A stretch of 63,241 bases of DNA from the NCBI GenBank assembly GCA_938041335.1, contig CALIAF010000024.1, forward strand, positions 1-63,241, read 5' to 3'. The stretch's first letter is position 1, and each line of letters starts with the position of its first letter. Of this stretch, positions 8,077 through 17,208 are shown piece after piece. The DNA is from an uncultured Ulvibacter sp. Its GTDB lineage: Bacteria > Bacteroidota > Bacteroidia > Flavobacteriales > Flavobacteriaceae. The translations under genes were made by a program, and so were the position numbers. The notes beneath the pieces were generated by a model. The model was not told where the DNA came from and searched no databases. It worked only from the letters and a program-made list of their open reading frames with translations.

Positions 8077-9524
8077 AAAAGGCCGCACATACAAGAACAA
8101 ATTGGACTACTTGTCTTGATTGCCAAGGTCGTGGCAAAAAAAGCCAACGCATTCGTAAGAAAGCAAAATTAAGCTATAAAAAAGCAGTTGATCAATTTGA
8201 AAAGACCAATATCGGTGAAGCTCCTACTCCACCGAAAGGACATTTAGCTACTTGTACCACTTGTAATGGAACGGGTTTAAAACCGGCAACACAAGCACTT
8301 ATTCCAGACACAGAAAATTATCCCGAGGTGGCAATCATAGGTGGTGGTATTGGAGGCGTTGCTTTAGCAATTGCTTGCTTGCATCGTGGAATTCCATGTA
8401 CACTCTATGAACGTGATAATAGCTTTGATGAGCGATCTCAAGGCTATGGTCTTACGCTACAACAGGCAAGTAAAGCGATTCGGTGCTTGGGAATTTTATC
8501 TTTAGAAGAAGGTGTTATTTCTACAAGACACTTAGTGCATACCACCGATGGAAAAGTAATTGGCGAATGGGGTATGCGCAAGTGGTTGGAAGGAGAAACA
8601 AAGAAATCTCCAAAACGAACCAATATTCATATTGCTAGACAATCTTTGCGAAAGTCACTGCTAGAGCAATTAGGAGGGCCTGATAAGGTACAATGGGGAC
8701 ATCAATTAGTACATATCAAGGAAGATGGTACTAACGGGCATATTCTCAACTTCAAAGTGTCGGGTCAAAACAAAAGTGTTAAAACAGACTTAGTGGTTGG
8801 TGCAGATGGTATACGCAGTACGGTGAGGAACTTGTTTATCCCAAAAAAAATCACACCATTACAATACCTTGGTTGTATTGTAATATTGGGTATTTGTCCG
8901 TTATCAGCGCTCCAAGCACTCGAGCATTCCTTACTAGATGGAAAGACCGTATTTCAAACCGTTAACGGTACAGAACGTATGTATATGATGCCGTATGATT
9001 CCCACTCGGTGATGTGGCAATTTAGTTTTCCTATTTCAGAAGAAAAAGCAAAAGCATTAAGTAAACAAGGAGCAAGAGCCCTTAAAGAAGAAGCTTGCAA
9101 AAGAACACATTGGCATACGCCTATTCCACAGATAATGGCGGCAACTAAGGCAACACAAATTACAGGCTATCCGGTTTATGATCGTGAATTACTTACTTCG
9201 GAAATGTTAGATGATACGGGAAATGTGACGTTGATTGGAGATGCAGCACACCCCATGAGTCCTTTTAAAGGACAAGGAGCAAACCAAGCGATATTAGACG
9301 CATTAGCGTTGGCTAGAGCCATTCAAAAAGGATGTAGACCGGCATCTAACTGGAGCGCAGCAGGACTTAGAAATCAGGTTTTAACGCCCTTCGAATTAGA
9401 AATGATAAAACGCACGGCAATGAAAGTAAAAGACTCTGCGGCAGCGGTGAAGTATTTGCATTCTGAAGTGGTTTTGCAAGAAGGTGATTCGCCAAGGGGG
9501 CGAATATTAAAAGATAATACTTAA
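8073..9524 (+). CDS. FAD-dependent monooxygenase with N-terminal DnaJ-like zinc-binding segment
   Basis: The 483-residue protein is built from two parts. Residues 14-68 hold two CxxCxGxG units (CLDCQGRG and CTTCNGTG), as in the DnaJ zinc finger, separated by a basic linker. From about 85 comes a PHBH-type flavin monooxygenase: the ADP-binding G-G-G-I-G-G at about 90, DLVVGADGIRS, and the flavin-binding GDAAHPMSPFKGQG. The start is TTG at 8073, overlapping the Nudix stop; no earlier start is possible without running into that gene. The family hydroxylates aromatic or similar substrates. The role of the zinc segment is unknown; it could bind a partner protein or nucleic acid. Confidence 0.87.
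   Translation: MKKAAHTRTNWTTCLDCQGRGKKSQRIRKKAKLSYKKAVDQFEKTNIGEAPTPPKGHLATCTTCNGTGLKPATQALIPDTENYPEVAIIGGGIGGVALAIACLHRGIPCTLYERDNSFDERSQGYGLTLQQASKAIRCLGILSLEEGVISTRHLVHTTDGKVIGEWGMRKWLEGETKKSPKRTNIHIARQSLRKSLLEQLGGPDKVQWGHQLVHIKEDGTNGHILNFKVSGQNKSVKTDLVVGADGIRSTVRNLFIPKKITPLQYLGCIVILGICPLSALQALEHSLLDGKTVFQTVNGTERMYMMPYDSHSVMWQFSFPISEEKAKALSKQGARALKEEACKRTHWHTPIPQIMAATKATQITGYPVYDRELLTSEMLDDTGNVTLIGDAAHPMSPFKGQGANQAILDALALARAIQKGCRPASNWSAAGLRNQVLTPFELEMIKRTAMKVKDSAAAVKYLHSEVVLQEGDSPRGRILKDNT
9196..9205 (-). repeat. ATTTCCGAAG motif copy
   Basis: Exact copy (reverse orientation) in the monooxygenase gene; the reading frame differs from the I-S-E copies (T-S-E-M). Confidence 0.8.
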
Positions 9525-10840
9525 TCCACAATCTTAATTGCTTCCTGTCTACCTTTTACATATCTAAACCCATCAGATCCCCAAAAACCGGCCTCTTCAA
9601 GCATAATACGAATGTCTTTATCCCATTCTTTAATGGTCACCGTTGTGTTTAGCTCAATCGCATACACCGTATTCTCGTGCAATGGATAATCACCTGTTAC
9701 AGGCACGCCACCTTGAGAATCCCACATTCCTAAAGTGGTACCAGAGCTATGACCATAAGTACCTAATGGGTGTGTATAAATAGATGGGCGTAAACCTTCG
9801 GCTTTACCTTGCGCTAATGACATAGCTAATACCTCATTGCCGGTACGACCTGTTTTAAAATTTGACGTAAAAATATCTTGAACGCGATTTCCTTTTTTAT
9901 AGGCATCTGCCAAGTATTTTGGGACCTCACTTTCTCCCTTATTTAAGACATAGGCGTGTTGCTGGCAATCTGTATTGAGCATCACATAAGTAATCCCAAA
10001 ATCACAATGCAACAAATCTCCTTCTAGTATCACTTTCTTACTTTTAGCTTTAGAAAAAGAATCAATATGACTCTTTAATTTTTCAGAAGATCGTTGCACA
10101 TCTATAGTAGGATGAAACCAAGTTTCTAAACCCAGGGCAGTTACTTTATCACGCATCCACCAGACCACATCATCTGTAGTTGTTTCACCCGGTGTAATTA
10201 CTTTACTAGAAAAAGCCTCATCAATAATATCATGGGTTATATCCACTAAAGTAGTGTAGAGGTGCATTTCTTTTTCTGTACGCGTTTCTATCCATCCAAT
10301 CGCTAGTTTTTCTGCCGAAACAACCCGCGATTTAAATGTACTAGGCAATACCGCTATCAAGGCATCGTGATCTGTCTTTACTAGCCCATCTGCAATGCCA
10401 AAATATTGCGACATATTAATACCAATTTTTTCTGGATTACGTTCCTCAATGATTTCTACTAATCTCGCCCATTGATCCGGTTGTTTTTCTTTATCCCAGG
10501 CAGAAGTGATATTTTCCCCTACATCATATCGTGCTACAGCAAGCTTTTCTATAGTATTTTCATCTTTGTTTCTACTAAAAACTAAAATGGTTCTTCTACG
10601 TGCATTAAGCCAAGTAGCTGGAAGCATCGTTCGCATTACTGGATCTTCGTTGTACTCTCTAGATATCACAAGCCACATATCTATGCCAGCAGCATCCATT
10701 AAGGTAGGAAGTAAGTTATCAAAACGATCTTTTAATAATTCGTTGCGCAGGTCTGCCCGTTCTCTTTCTGGGAGTATTTGTGCTGTAGTTTGAGTGGCTA
10801 TAGCGATTAGCAGTATAAAGAAAAAGTGCTTTTTAATCAT
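9521..10840 (-). CDS. M24 family metallopeptidase (Xaa-Pro aminopeptidase-like), exported
   Basis: The 439-residue protein has a signal peptide (1-21, ending TTAQ). The N-terminal creatinase-like domain precedes the pita-bread fold, whose metal ligands are visible: two aspartates eleven residues apart in D-F-G-I-T-Y-V-M-L-N-T-D, a histidine in HPLGTYGH, and glutamates in YAIELN and IMLEEAGF. The family cleaves X-Pro or related bonds with two metal ions. It converges with and overlaps the monooxygenase by four bases. A separate small T9SS gene lies upstream on the same strand with 26 bp between them, so the two may be co-transcribed. Confidence 0.9.
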   Translation of the reverse strand: MIKKHFFFILLIAIATQTTAQILPERERADLRNELLKDRFDNLLPTLMDAAGIDMWLVISREYNEDPVMRTMLPATWLNARRRTILVFSRNKDENTIEKLAVARYDVGENITSAWDKEKQPDQWARLVEIIEERNPEKIGINMSQYFGIADGLVKTDHDALIAVLPSTFKSRVVSAEKLAIGWIETRTEKEMHLYTTLVDITHDIIDEAFSSKVITPGETTTDDVVWWMRDKVTALGLETWFHPTIDVQRSSEKLKSHIDSFSKAKSKKVILEGDLLHCDFGITYVMLNTDCQQHAYVLNKGESEVPKYLADAYKKGNRVQDIFTSNFKTGRTGNEVLAMSLAQGKAEGLRPSIYTHPLGTYGHSSGTTLGMWDSQGGVPVTGDYPLHENTVYAIELNTTVTIKEWDKDIRIMLEEAGFWGSDGFRYVKGRQEAIKIVD

Positions 10841-10866
10841 ATTTATAGTATTTCCGAATTAAATCA

Positions 10867-12108
10867 TTACTGCTTTATCAACGTTTTTTGTCGCTTCCCA
10901 TAATTGGTATGAATGTCTAAAATATAGGTACCTGCCGCATATGGGAAATCAAAACTATATTCTTTTTGTTGTGCTTCTTGTACTTGATCTCTAACTAAGC
11001 GTTTAATAAATTTACCCTGCGCATCATAGAGCTCCAGTAAAATATTATCTATGTGCTCAAACTCTATAATAACATGAAGCCGGTCTTTAACAGGCATAGG
11101 TGCGATGGTGACTTTTATATCTTCTGGGGTAGCGGATATTGCAGATTCATTTGACAATACGGGCTCCGTCTCAAATTTATAAATTTTATTACCTACGCAA
11201 TAAGCGAGGTTATCGCTTAAAAACACGAACCTGTTAAGTGAAGCACCCAACTCAAGGGACACCCAAGTATCACCCCCATCATTGGTTTCATAAAAACCAG
11301 TATTGTGTCCACCCATCCAGCCTCGAGTATCCGAAACAAAACCAACGGCTTGCACAGAAGTGTCTGGAAAATTCTTATACTCCCATGTTAATCCACCGTT
11401 AAGCGTTTTTACGAGCTTTCCTTGCTGTACTGACTCTACAGAACCAAATATTTTATTCTCATCTCTTACTTGCAGTTTCCAGACATATTCTCCAGGTAAA
11501 TCTGTACTTAAAATTTCTGTCCACGTATCGCCACCATCAAAGGTTTCTAGAATTATACCCCCATCATAACCTCTTCCAGCTGTATACCCATGTAACTCAT
11601 CCATCATTAAAATTTCTACCAGACCGTCTGCATATTCAGACATATCTTTATAGGTAAAAGTTTCTCCTCCATCTGTAGATTTTATTAAATATGCCGGACT
11701 AAAATACGCCCCAACTCCAAAAATGGTGTTTTCACCTACGGCATCCATCCCGCAAATTGCTACTACATTAGGATCTAGATCAACAAGCTCCCAGTCAACA
11801 CCGCCATTAACGGTTTTAAAAAAGGAACTACCTAGCGTTCCTAAAAAACCCACATTCTCATTTAGAAATTCGATGTTTCTAAAATACATTTCTTCACCAA
11901 ACTGAAACGCCCAGCTATCTCCTCCATTTGTGGTTTTCCATACAGAGCCTCCACCGCCATTTGCGGCCCAACCCAAATTTTCATCTAAAAAACAGATATC
12001 ATCAAAACGGGTTCCATCTACTGGCGAATTTGGTAATTCTATCCAGTCTTGACCTAAGGATATGGTCGAAATAAGTAACGTGACTAATAGTAATAAAGAA
12101 GTTTTCAT
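10867..12108 (-). CDS. T9SS-sorted YCF48/BNR propeller protein
   Basis: The 413-residue protein has a signal peptide (1-19). Repeats at intervals of about 45 residues follow the pattern F-x-D-x-x-x-G-W, then K-T-x-N-G-G-x-T-W, typical of Ycf48/BNR beta-propellers. Residues 335-413 form a T9SS type A sorting domain (PMPVKDRLHV, LYDAQGKFIKR, G-T-Y-I-L-D-I, final KTLIKQ). It should cross the outer membrane and be attached or released at the surface. The function is probably binding; no catalytic motif was seen. A TTTG-N16-TAAACTTT promoter-like pair lies upstream. Confidence 0.88.
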   Translation of the reverse strand: MKTSLLLLVTLLISTISLGQDWIELPNSPVDGTRFDDICFLDENLGWAANGGGGSVWKTTNGGDSWAFQFGEEMYFRNIEFLNENVGFLGTLGSSFFKTVNGGVDWELVDLDPNVVAICGMDAVGENTIFGVGAYFSPAYLIKSTDGGETFTYKDMSEYADGLVEILMMDELHGYTAGRGYDGGIILETFDGGDTWTEILSTDLPGEYVWKLQVRDENKIFGSVESVQQGKLVKTLNGGLTWEYKNFPDTSVQAVGFVSDTRGWMGGHNTGFYETNDGGDTWVSLELGASLNRFVFLSDNLAYCVGNKIYKFETEPVLSNESAISATPEDIKVTIAPMPVKDRLHVIIEFEHIDNILLELYDAQGKFIKRLVRDQVQEAQQKEYSFDFPYAAGTYILDIHTNYGKRQKTLIKQ

Positions 12109-12306
12109 AGCAGCGAAAGTTTATGTTACAGAATATAAACAAATTTAATGAATTAGTTCTAAAACCCAGAATTTTACCTAACAATGACCCAATAAATGAA
12201 CCCATTAATGTTTGCTAAATTGATGACTTAAATATCCGCTATTTTTTATGAGACTCATTCTAGTTTTCGTTTTACGTATTACGACAGTTTTTAAGAATGT
12301 AAGGCT

Positions 12307-12438
12307 ATGACTAATGGTCTTGAAGGTGCGTTAAAAGTATGCTATACCTTCTTTTCCATAGCTAAAAAAGAACAGAAAAAGCAGTATGATTTTAATCCTA
12401 TTGTCACCACGGCTAAGATGCTAGATGATTGTTATTAA
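12307..12438 (+). CDS. Possible 43-residue ORF, unknown or remnant
   Basis: The 354-bp gap between the small T9SS gene and menE holds only this ORF, which starts MTNGLEGALKV and contains a basic stretch KKEQKKQ. I recognise no family. No promoter-like box or terminator is evident around it, so it may be a gene remnant. The remaining DNA in this gap shows nothing I can interpret. Confidence 0.2.
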   Translation: MTNGLEGALKVCYTFFSIAKKEQKKQYDFNPIVTTAKMLDDCY

Positions 12439-12462
12439 GATATTTTTAAATAGAATATCTAA

Positions 12463-13533
12463 TTACTTGAAACCTCTTATTAATGCTATTATTTCTCCTC
12501 GTTTAATCTTTCCTGTTTCTGTATGTGGAAACTTAGATAAAGTATACACTTTTTTAGGTCGCTCATAGGGATCTAAATTTAAAAATGCACTAGAATAATT
12601 AGGGATTTTATCTGAGTCAGGCGCCTCAAAAACTAATACTGCGCGCTCCCCTAACTTTTCATCTTTCTCCCCAATAATAACAAATGGCCTGTCTATTTTT
12701 GTAGATAGTTTGGTCTCTATTTTTTCTGGATACAATTTATACCCACCGCTATTAATCACATTATCATAACGTCCTAACCAGTTAAACTCTGTTGCATTTT
12801 TAAGTTCAACAATATCATTTGTAATAACGGGTTCTTCTGAAACTTTAAAAGCATTCACCACCAAACAACCTCTTTTATCTTGGCCAAATATCACATCCGG
12901 TAAGGCAATAAAGCTTGACGAAGCACTAGGGCCATTTATTCTTTTGACAGCGATATGAGTGATCGTCTCTGTCATCCCATAGGTCTCGAAAACTTCTGTG
13001 GGGACGTTCTGCAAACGTTCTCGCAGCTCTGAAGACACAGCACCACCACCAATTATTAATTTTTTTATTTTATGTATTGCACCTAGCGTATGAAACACTT
13101 GGTACGGTACCATTGCAGCAAAATCATACTCATTATCATACTGTGTAAGGGCATCTTTTTCTGGAGCCACGACGTGTAGATTCCAACCTAGAACCATTGC
13201 GCGAACAAGCATCATTTTTCCAGCAATAAAATTTGCGGGCAAACATAATAGTGCCGAAGTTTTCTCACCCAACTCAAAAAAAGCACCTGTTGCTCTTGCA
13301 CTGGCGATCATTTGGTTTTTCTGTAATTTGATCTTTTTAGGAGTACCTGTAGAACCAGAAGTTTTAACATTAATTGAAGTAGCGTCATTAAGCCACTTTG
13401 TAATAAACTTACCTATTTTTTGTTCATAATCGTCCCCAACTGCTTGCAGCTTTTCTGCAAATTCCAAAAGTTCGGTTTCAGAATACTGTAAGCCATTAAA
13501 GGTAAACGCGGGATGTAAAAGTGAGGTTGGCAT
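12463..13533 (-). CDS. menE: o-Succinylbenzoate-CoA ligase
   Basis: The 356-residue adenylate-forming enzyme has the P-loop-like TSGSTGTPKK at about 61, the YGMTET motif at about 185, a GRYDNVINSGG motif and a C-terminal lysine region (HTETGKIKR). It is shorter than E. coli MenE, as is usual in Bacteroidota. It activates o-succinylbenzoate as its CoA thioester in menaquinone synthesis. Assignment as MenE rather than another acyl-CoA ligase rests on the small size and on menC and menA in the same operon. It is the last gene of the operon, 10 bp after the CPBP gene. Confidence 0.9.
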   Translation of the reverse strand: MPTSLLHPAFTFNGLQYSETELLEFAEKLQAVGDDYEQKIGKFITKWLNDATSINVKTSGSTGTPKKIKLQKNQMIASARATGAFFELGEKTSALLCLPANFIAGKMMLVRAMVLGWNLHVVAPEKDALTQYDNEYDFAAMVPYQVFHTLGAIHKIKKLIIGGGAVSSELRERLQNVPTEVFETYGMTETITHIAVKRINGPSASSSFIALPDVIFGQDKRGCLVVNAFKVSEEPVITNDIVELKNATEFNWLGRYDNVINSGGYKLYPEKIETKLSTKIDRPFVIIGEKDEKLGERAVLVFEAPDSDKIPNYSSAFLNLDPYERPKKVYTLSKFPHTETGKIKRGEIIALIRGFK

Positions 13534-13543
13534 CTCTTTAGAC

Positions 13544-14503
13544 TTAGGCGTTTGTTTCTAAAATTTCTGGAAGCGGTTTGGACACTTTACCAAATAGTTT
13601 TTCACTCCAGTTGGTCCATTTATATTTTCTAGCCATAATAAAAATTAATATGGGATAGAAAACAAATACTGGCACTATCGCTAGAAATCCAACAGCTGGC
13701 TCAGCAATATCTTTAAAAATAGAATGTGTTTGAAACACCGTCCAATCTGCGGTTACTAAAAGAGCACCTACTAAGTTATTACCCGCATGAAAACCTAAAG
13801 CGAGCTCTAGTCCTTCATCCATTAAAGTAATAATACCTAAAAAGAGTCCAGTACCAATATAATACACCATAATAATGTAGCCTATTTTTTCTACTTCTGG
13901 ATTAGCGATGTGCATCAACCCAAATATCAATGAAGTTACTAATAGTGGAACCCATCTATTTCCAGTAAGAACGCCTAATCCTTGCATCCAATAACCTCTA
14001 AAAAAATACTCTTCAAATGAAGTTTGTAAGGGCACTAATAAAATGGCGATCACAGCAAGTATTAAAAATGGGATAAGATCGAATTGTAAAATATAATTGT
14101 CTGGAGCAAAATAAAAATAATCTACTAATGTCGTTATGATTGTAATGACAGCAATAAGACCAAAGCCAAACCAAATACGGCCCCAATCTGTTTTCTTTCT
14201 ACTTGTGGTAAGTGACAACCAAGGTTGTTTATGCAAATATTTTACCACCAAATAAAGCCCTAATAGGCCAAAAACAAAACTTAGGAGCATTAAGAATAAT
14301 GTAAGATTTGACTCAAGTGTGGTCATCATGGTATTGGGGTCTGCAAGTACAGACATATCCCCGCCTTCGCCCATCACTTTAACCATTAGCGCCCCTAAAA
14401 AAGGCAATGATCCAATTTGTGTGGCTGCAAAGACTGCTAATAATCCTACCACAAAATACCTCCACCAGTCGTGTAAATATTTATAAGCTTGTGCTATGTA
14501 CAT
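13544..14503 (-). CDS. CPBP family intramembrane glutamic endopeptidase
   Basis: The 319-residue protein has about eight predicted membrane segments. The family signature is present: E-E-Y-F-F-R-G at about 165, a histidine in L-M-H-I-A-N, and a HAGNN motif further on. CPBP (Abi/CAAX-like) proteases cut peptides within the membrane or act on prenylated substrates. It sits between menC and menE with 10-11 bp spacing, so it is co-expressed with menaquinone genes. A role in quinone synthesis is not established and this may be only conserved neighbourhood. Confidence 0.88.
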   Translation of the reverse strand: MYIAQAYKYLHDWWRYFVVGLLAVFAATQIGSLPFLGALMVKVMGEGGDMSVLADPNTMMTTLESNLTLFLMLLSFVFGLLGLYLVVKYLHKQPWLSLTTSRKKTDWGRIWFGFGLIAVITIITTLVDYFYFAPDNYILQFDLIPFLILAVIAILLVPLQTSFEEYFFRGYWMQGLGVLTGNRWVPLLVTSLIFGLMHIANPEVEKIGYIIMVYYIGTGLFLGIITLMDEGLELALGFHAGNNLVGALLVTADWTVFQTHSIFKDIAEPAVGFLAIVPVFVFYPILIFIMARKYKWTNWSEKLFGKVSKPLPEILETNA

Positions 14504-14514
14504 AATCCAAAAAT

Positions 14515-15561
14515 TTAATGTGTTAATATATCAAGATCCCATTGCTGGTTATCAGCATATCGTATACTACCTTTTTCAATTTCTAATGGTGAGGGTACAT
14601 TATTGGTAAACAAACTACCTGTCCCTAAACCTTGCGGCAAGATACTATTTTTTGTAGACGTATACTGCGCAATCCCATTGAGACCTAAATTACTCTCTAA
14701 TGCGGAAGTAATCCACCAATCAACATTTTTATCTTCAGCTAGTTCTATCCATTCATCTGTACCCTTAAAGCCGCCAATAAAGCTAGGTTTAAAAATAATA
14801 TATTGGGGCTTAATGGTATGTAATAGTCTTTTTTTCTCTTCAGAAGCAAAAACACCTATCAATTCTTCATCCAGTGCAATGGGCAAGGGTGTTTTTTCGC
14901 ATAATGCGGCCATTTCATCCCATTGTCCTTGTTTGATAGGCTGCTCTATAGAGTGTAAGTCTAAGGCAGCCAGTTGTTCTAATTTTTCTAGTGCACCTTT
15001 CGGCGAAAATGCCCCATTAGCATCCACCCGGAGTTCTATTTCATTACTATTAAATTCTCGCCTAATACTCTTAAGTAAGGCTATTTCCGAAGCAAAATCA
15101 ATTGCACCTATTTTCATTTTAATACATGAAAATCCTGCGGACAGTTTGTCTTTTATCTGCTGCTTCATAAACCCTTGGTCTCCCATCCAGATTAATCCAT
15201 TAATCGGAATTCCAGTTTTTCCACTAGAAAATGGCGTGTCAAATAGTTGAAATGGATCTTGGGATTGTAATGACAGAAATGCCATTTCTATTCCTATTTG
15301 TATGGAAGGAAATTGGATAAGGGCATCATACAGTTGCTCCTTACCAAAGTTAATATTCTCGCAAACCCATTGTAGTTTTTCCTCATAATCAGGACGGTCA
15401 TCGATACTTAGTCCACGGAGTAGCCCACATTCGCCATAGCCTTTTTTACCATTTTTTTCAATAATGATAAAGTAGGTCTCTTTTGTTTTTAAAACACCGC
15501 GAGAAGTACCACTTGGGTTTTTAAACTGGAGGATGTGTTTTTTATATGATGCTTTGATAAT
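14515..15561 (-). CDS. menC: o-Succinylbenzoate synthase, with non-standard (AUU-type) start
   Basis: Enolase-superfamily enzyme that dehydrates SHCHC to o-succinylbenzoate. The catalytic set is present: K-M-K, the metal ligands in RVDANG, SIEQP and ALDEEL, and the base in FKPSFIGG. The first ATG is at 15285, but the 92 codons upstream in the same frame encode the whole N-terminal capping domain: KASYKK, the family landmark PSGTSRG, then ETYFIII and GYGECGLLRG. That stretch contains no ATG, GTG or TTG before the stop at about 15582. Initiation at ATT (15561) or ATC (15558) gives about 348 residues, the normal MenC length. A start at 15285 would leave the enzyme without its capping domain. Confidence 0.88.
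   Translation of the reverse strand: MIKASYKKHILQFKNPSGTSRGVLKTKETYFIIIEKNGKKGYGECGLLRGLSIDDRPDYEEKLQWVCENINFGKEQLYDALIQFPSIQIGIEMAFLSLQSQDPFQLFDTPFSSGKTGIPINGLIWMGDQGFMKQQIKDKLSAGFSCIKMKIGAIDFASEIALLKSIRREFNSNEIELRVDANGAFSPKGALEKLEQLAALDLHSIEQPIKQGQWDEMAALCEKTPLPIALDEELIGVFASEEKKRLLHTIKPQYIIFKPSFIGGFKGTDEWIELAEDKNVDWWITSALESNLGLNGIAQYTSTKNSILPQGLGTGSLFTNNVPSPLEIEKGSIRYADNQQWDLDILTH
15083..15092 (+). repeat. ATTTCCGAAG motif copy
   Basis: Exact copy inside menC, on the non-coding strand (gene reads A-S-E-I). Confidence 0.8.
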
Positions 15562-15592
15562 GGCTATTCTTGTTGATTATAAGTGTTGCTTT

Positions 15593-16495
15593 TTAAAAAG
15601 TACCAACTATACCTATTTGATTGGAACTAAAAGTAAAATTCCAAGCTATTTTTTTGTCTTTGTTTTTGTAAGAATACGTGTCTGTATTAAATAATAAGCG
15701 ATCCATACAATCTACAACAATAATCCCGTAAGCTGCCCCAAAAGCCACATCGCTTAGCCAGTGCTCGCCATTAACCAATCTAGACAAGGGTGGTAAGGTA
15801 GCTAGGGCATAAATTCCAGATTTCACCCACATATTATCAAACTGTTTTGCGATAGAATGTGCCATTGTCACAGCAAGAACTGTATGCCCCGACGGAAACG
15901 AAAAGTAAGCTTGTGTACCATTAAAGGGTTCAAAATCATAGACACCTAAGTCAGATTTAGGTCGCGCTCGTCCAACAACTGTTCGCGCTAAAATTTGTGA
16001 ATATCCTGCCACTACAGAAGAAGAAATAATTAGCACTCCCGTTTTCCTGACCTGTTCATTTTTTGTGAGTACTCCAAAGCCATAGATACTGACGCTGGCA
16101 ATTAAAAAATTAAATGGTTTAGCATAATAAAATCCGTAATCATCTAAAAGTTGTGGATATGTATTTTGTTGCTGTGTAAAAAAATTGCTTGTCTGCTTAT
16201 CTGATAAAGAAACAATTGCGGCACCAGCAATTAAACCTCCAAATTTGGCAAAATCTTTCCCTTTCCAGTGTATAGGTCTTGTGATGGCGTGGGCCATACT
16301 TCTGTAAGAAGCATTTGCATCATATTTTACTAAAGTCCAAACGCTACTGCTGTCTGCAGGCTTTGTCCTTTGCTGTGCTATACTTTGCCATGGAAGTGAC
16401 AGCAATATTGCAGTAAGTAAAAAGAAACCAAACGTTCTTTTTAGAACCAGACTGGACCTTTGCACACTTGCTATTTGGAATTTAAATATGGGCAT
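15593..16495 (-). CDS. PAP2 superfamily phosphatase
   Basis: The 300-residue protein shows all three phosphatidic-acid-phosphatase motifs: a GRARP segment with upstream basic residue, F-S-F-P-S-G-H-T (acid-base histidine) and S-R-L-V-N-G-E-H-W-L-S-D (nucleophilic histidine). Membrane segments flank them. An N-terminal hydrophobic stretch after RSSLVLKR is likely a signal or anchor, so the active site is probably periplasmic. Substrates of the family include lipid phosphates and undecaprenyl pyrophosphate. It lies between menC and the MBL hydrolase (32- and 22-bp gaps); the genes share an operon but a pathway link is unproven. Confidence 0.9.
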   Translation of the reverse strand: MPIFKFQIASVQRSSLVLKRTFGFFLLTAILLSLPWQSIAQQRTKPADSSSVWTLVKYDANASYRSMAHAITRPIHWKGKDFAKFGGLIAGAAIVSLSDKQTSNFFTQQQNTYPQLLDDYGFYYAKPFNFLIASVSIYGFGVLTKNEQVRKTGVLIISSSVVAGYSQILARTVVGRARPKSDLGVYDFEPFNGTQAYFSFPSGHTVLAVTMAHSIAKQFDNMWVKSGIYALATLPPLSRLVNGEHWLSDVAFGAAYGIIVVDCMDRLLFNTDTYSYKNKDKKIAWNFTFSSNQIGIVGTF

Positions 16496-16516
16496 TTATT
16501 TATTTTTCGTTTAAAT

Positions 16517-17197
16517 TTATAATTCAATGGATGCTCCAATCTCCAGGAGCATCAAATCTTTATTCGCGTCGTAAAACTTTCTTTTTGCCTCGGTATGATC
16601 AATCTCAATATAGCCAAAGGTATCATAATGAACGCCCAATACTTTATCACATTCCACAAAATCACTCGCGGTGATGGCGTCATCAATGCCCATGGTAAAA
16701 TTATCGCCTATGGGTAAGATAGCGAGATCTAACTTGGTGCGTAAGGGGATTAATTTCATATCCATTGTGAGTGCCGTATCGCCTGCGATATAGATGTTTT
16801 TATGTTCACCTTCTATTACAAAGCCACCAGGTTGACCACCATTACTCCCATCAGGAAATGTACTGGTGTGAACAGCGTTTACATATTTGACGTTTCCGAA
16901 GTCAAACTGCCAGTTGCCCCCGTGATTCATGGGGTGTACCTCAAACCCTTTGGCTTGATAGTGCATGGCAATCTCATAATTACTTACAATAACAGCATTT
17001 GTATTTTTTGCGATAGCGGCTGCATCCAGAATGTGATCTTGATGCGCGTGTGTGAGTAAAATATAATCTGCTTTTAGGCTCATAATATCTACTTTATCTT
17101 TGGCAAGCTCGTTACCAGTAATAAAAGGATCTACAATTATGTTTGTTTCGCCTATGGTAATAGCGAGCGTATTCTGACCGTAAAAAGTGATTTTCAT
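16517..17197 (-). CDS. Metal-dependent hydrolase, MBL fold (UPF0173 type)
   Basis: The 226-residue protein has the metallo-beta-lactamase-fold zinc motif THAHQDH at about 50, further ligands in AVHTSTFPDG and YIAGDT, and a C-terminal H-Y-D-T. Size and motifs match the UPF0173 / L-ascorbate-6-P-lactonase-like group, whose substrates are mostly unknown. It sits 12 bp after menA in the menaquinone operon. I cannot assign a reaction. Confidence 0.88.
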   Translation of the reverse strand: MKITFYGQNTLAITIGETNIIVDPFITGNELAKDKVDIMSLKADYILLTHAHQDHILDAAAIAKNTNAVIVSNYEIAMHYQAKGFEVHPMNHGGNWQFDFGNVKYVNAVHTSTFPDGSNGGQPGGFVIEGEHKNIYIAGDTALTMDMKLIPLRTKLDLAILPIGDNFTMGIDDAITASDFVECDKVLGVHYDTFGYIEIDHTEAKRKFYDANKDLMLLEIGASIEL

Positions 17198-17208
17198 TTT
17201 CTTTATTA

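Noticed and set aside
14603-15250. 215-codon open frame opposite menC
   Set aside because: It lies wholly antisense to a gene with clear catalytic motifs and its product shows no family pattern; likewise the long antisense frames at 24790-25383, 54217-54660 and 59589-60164.
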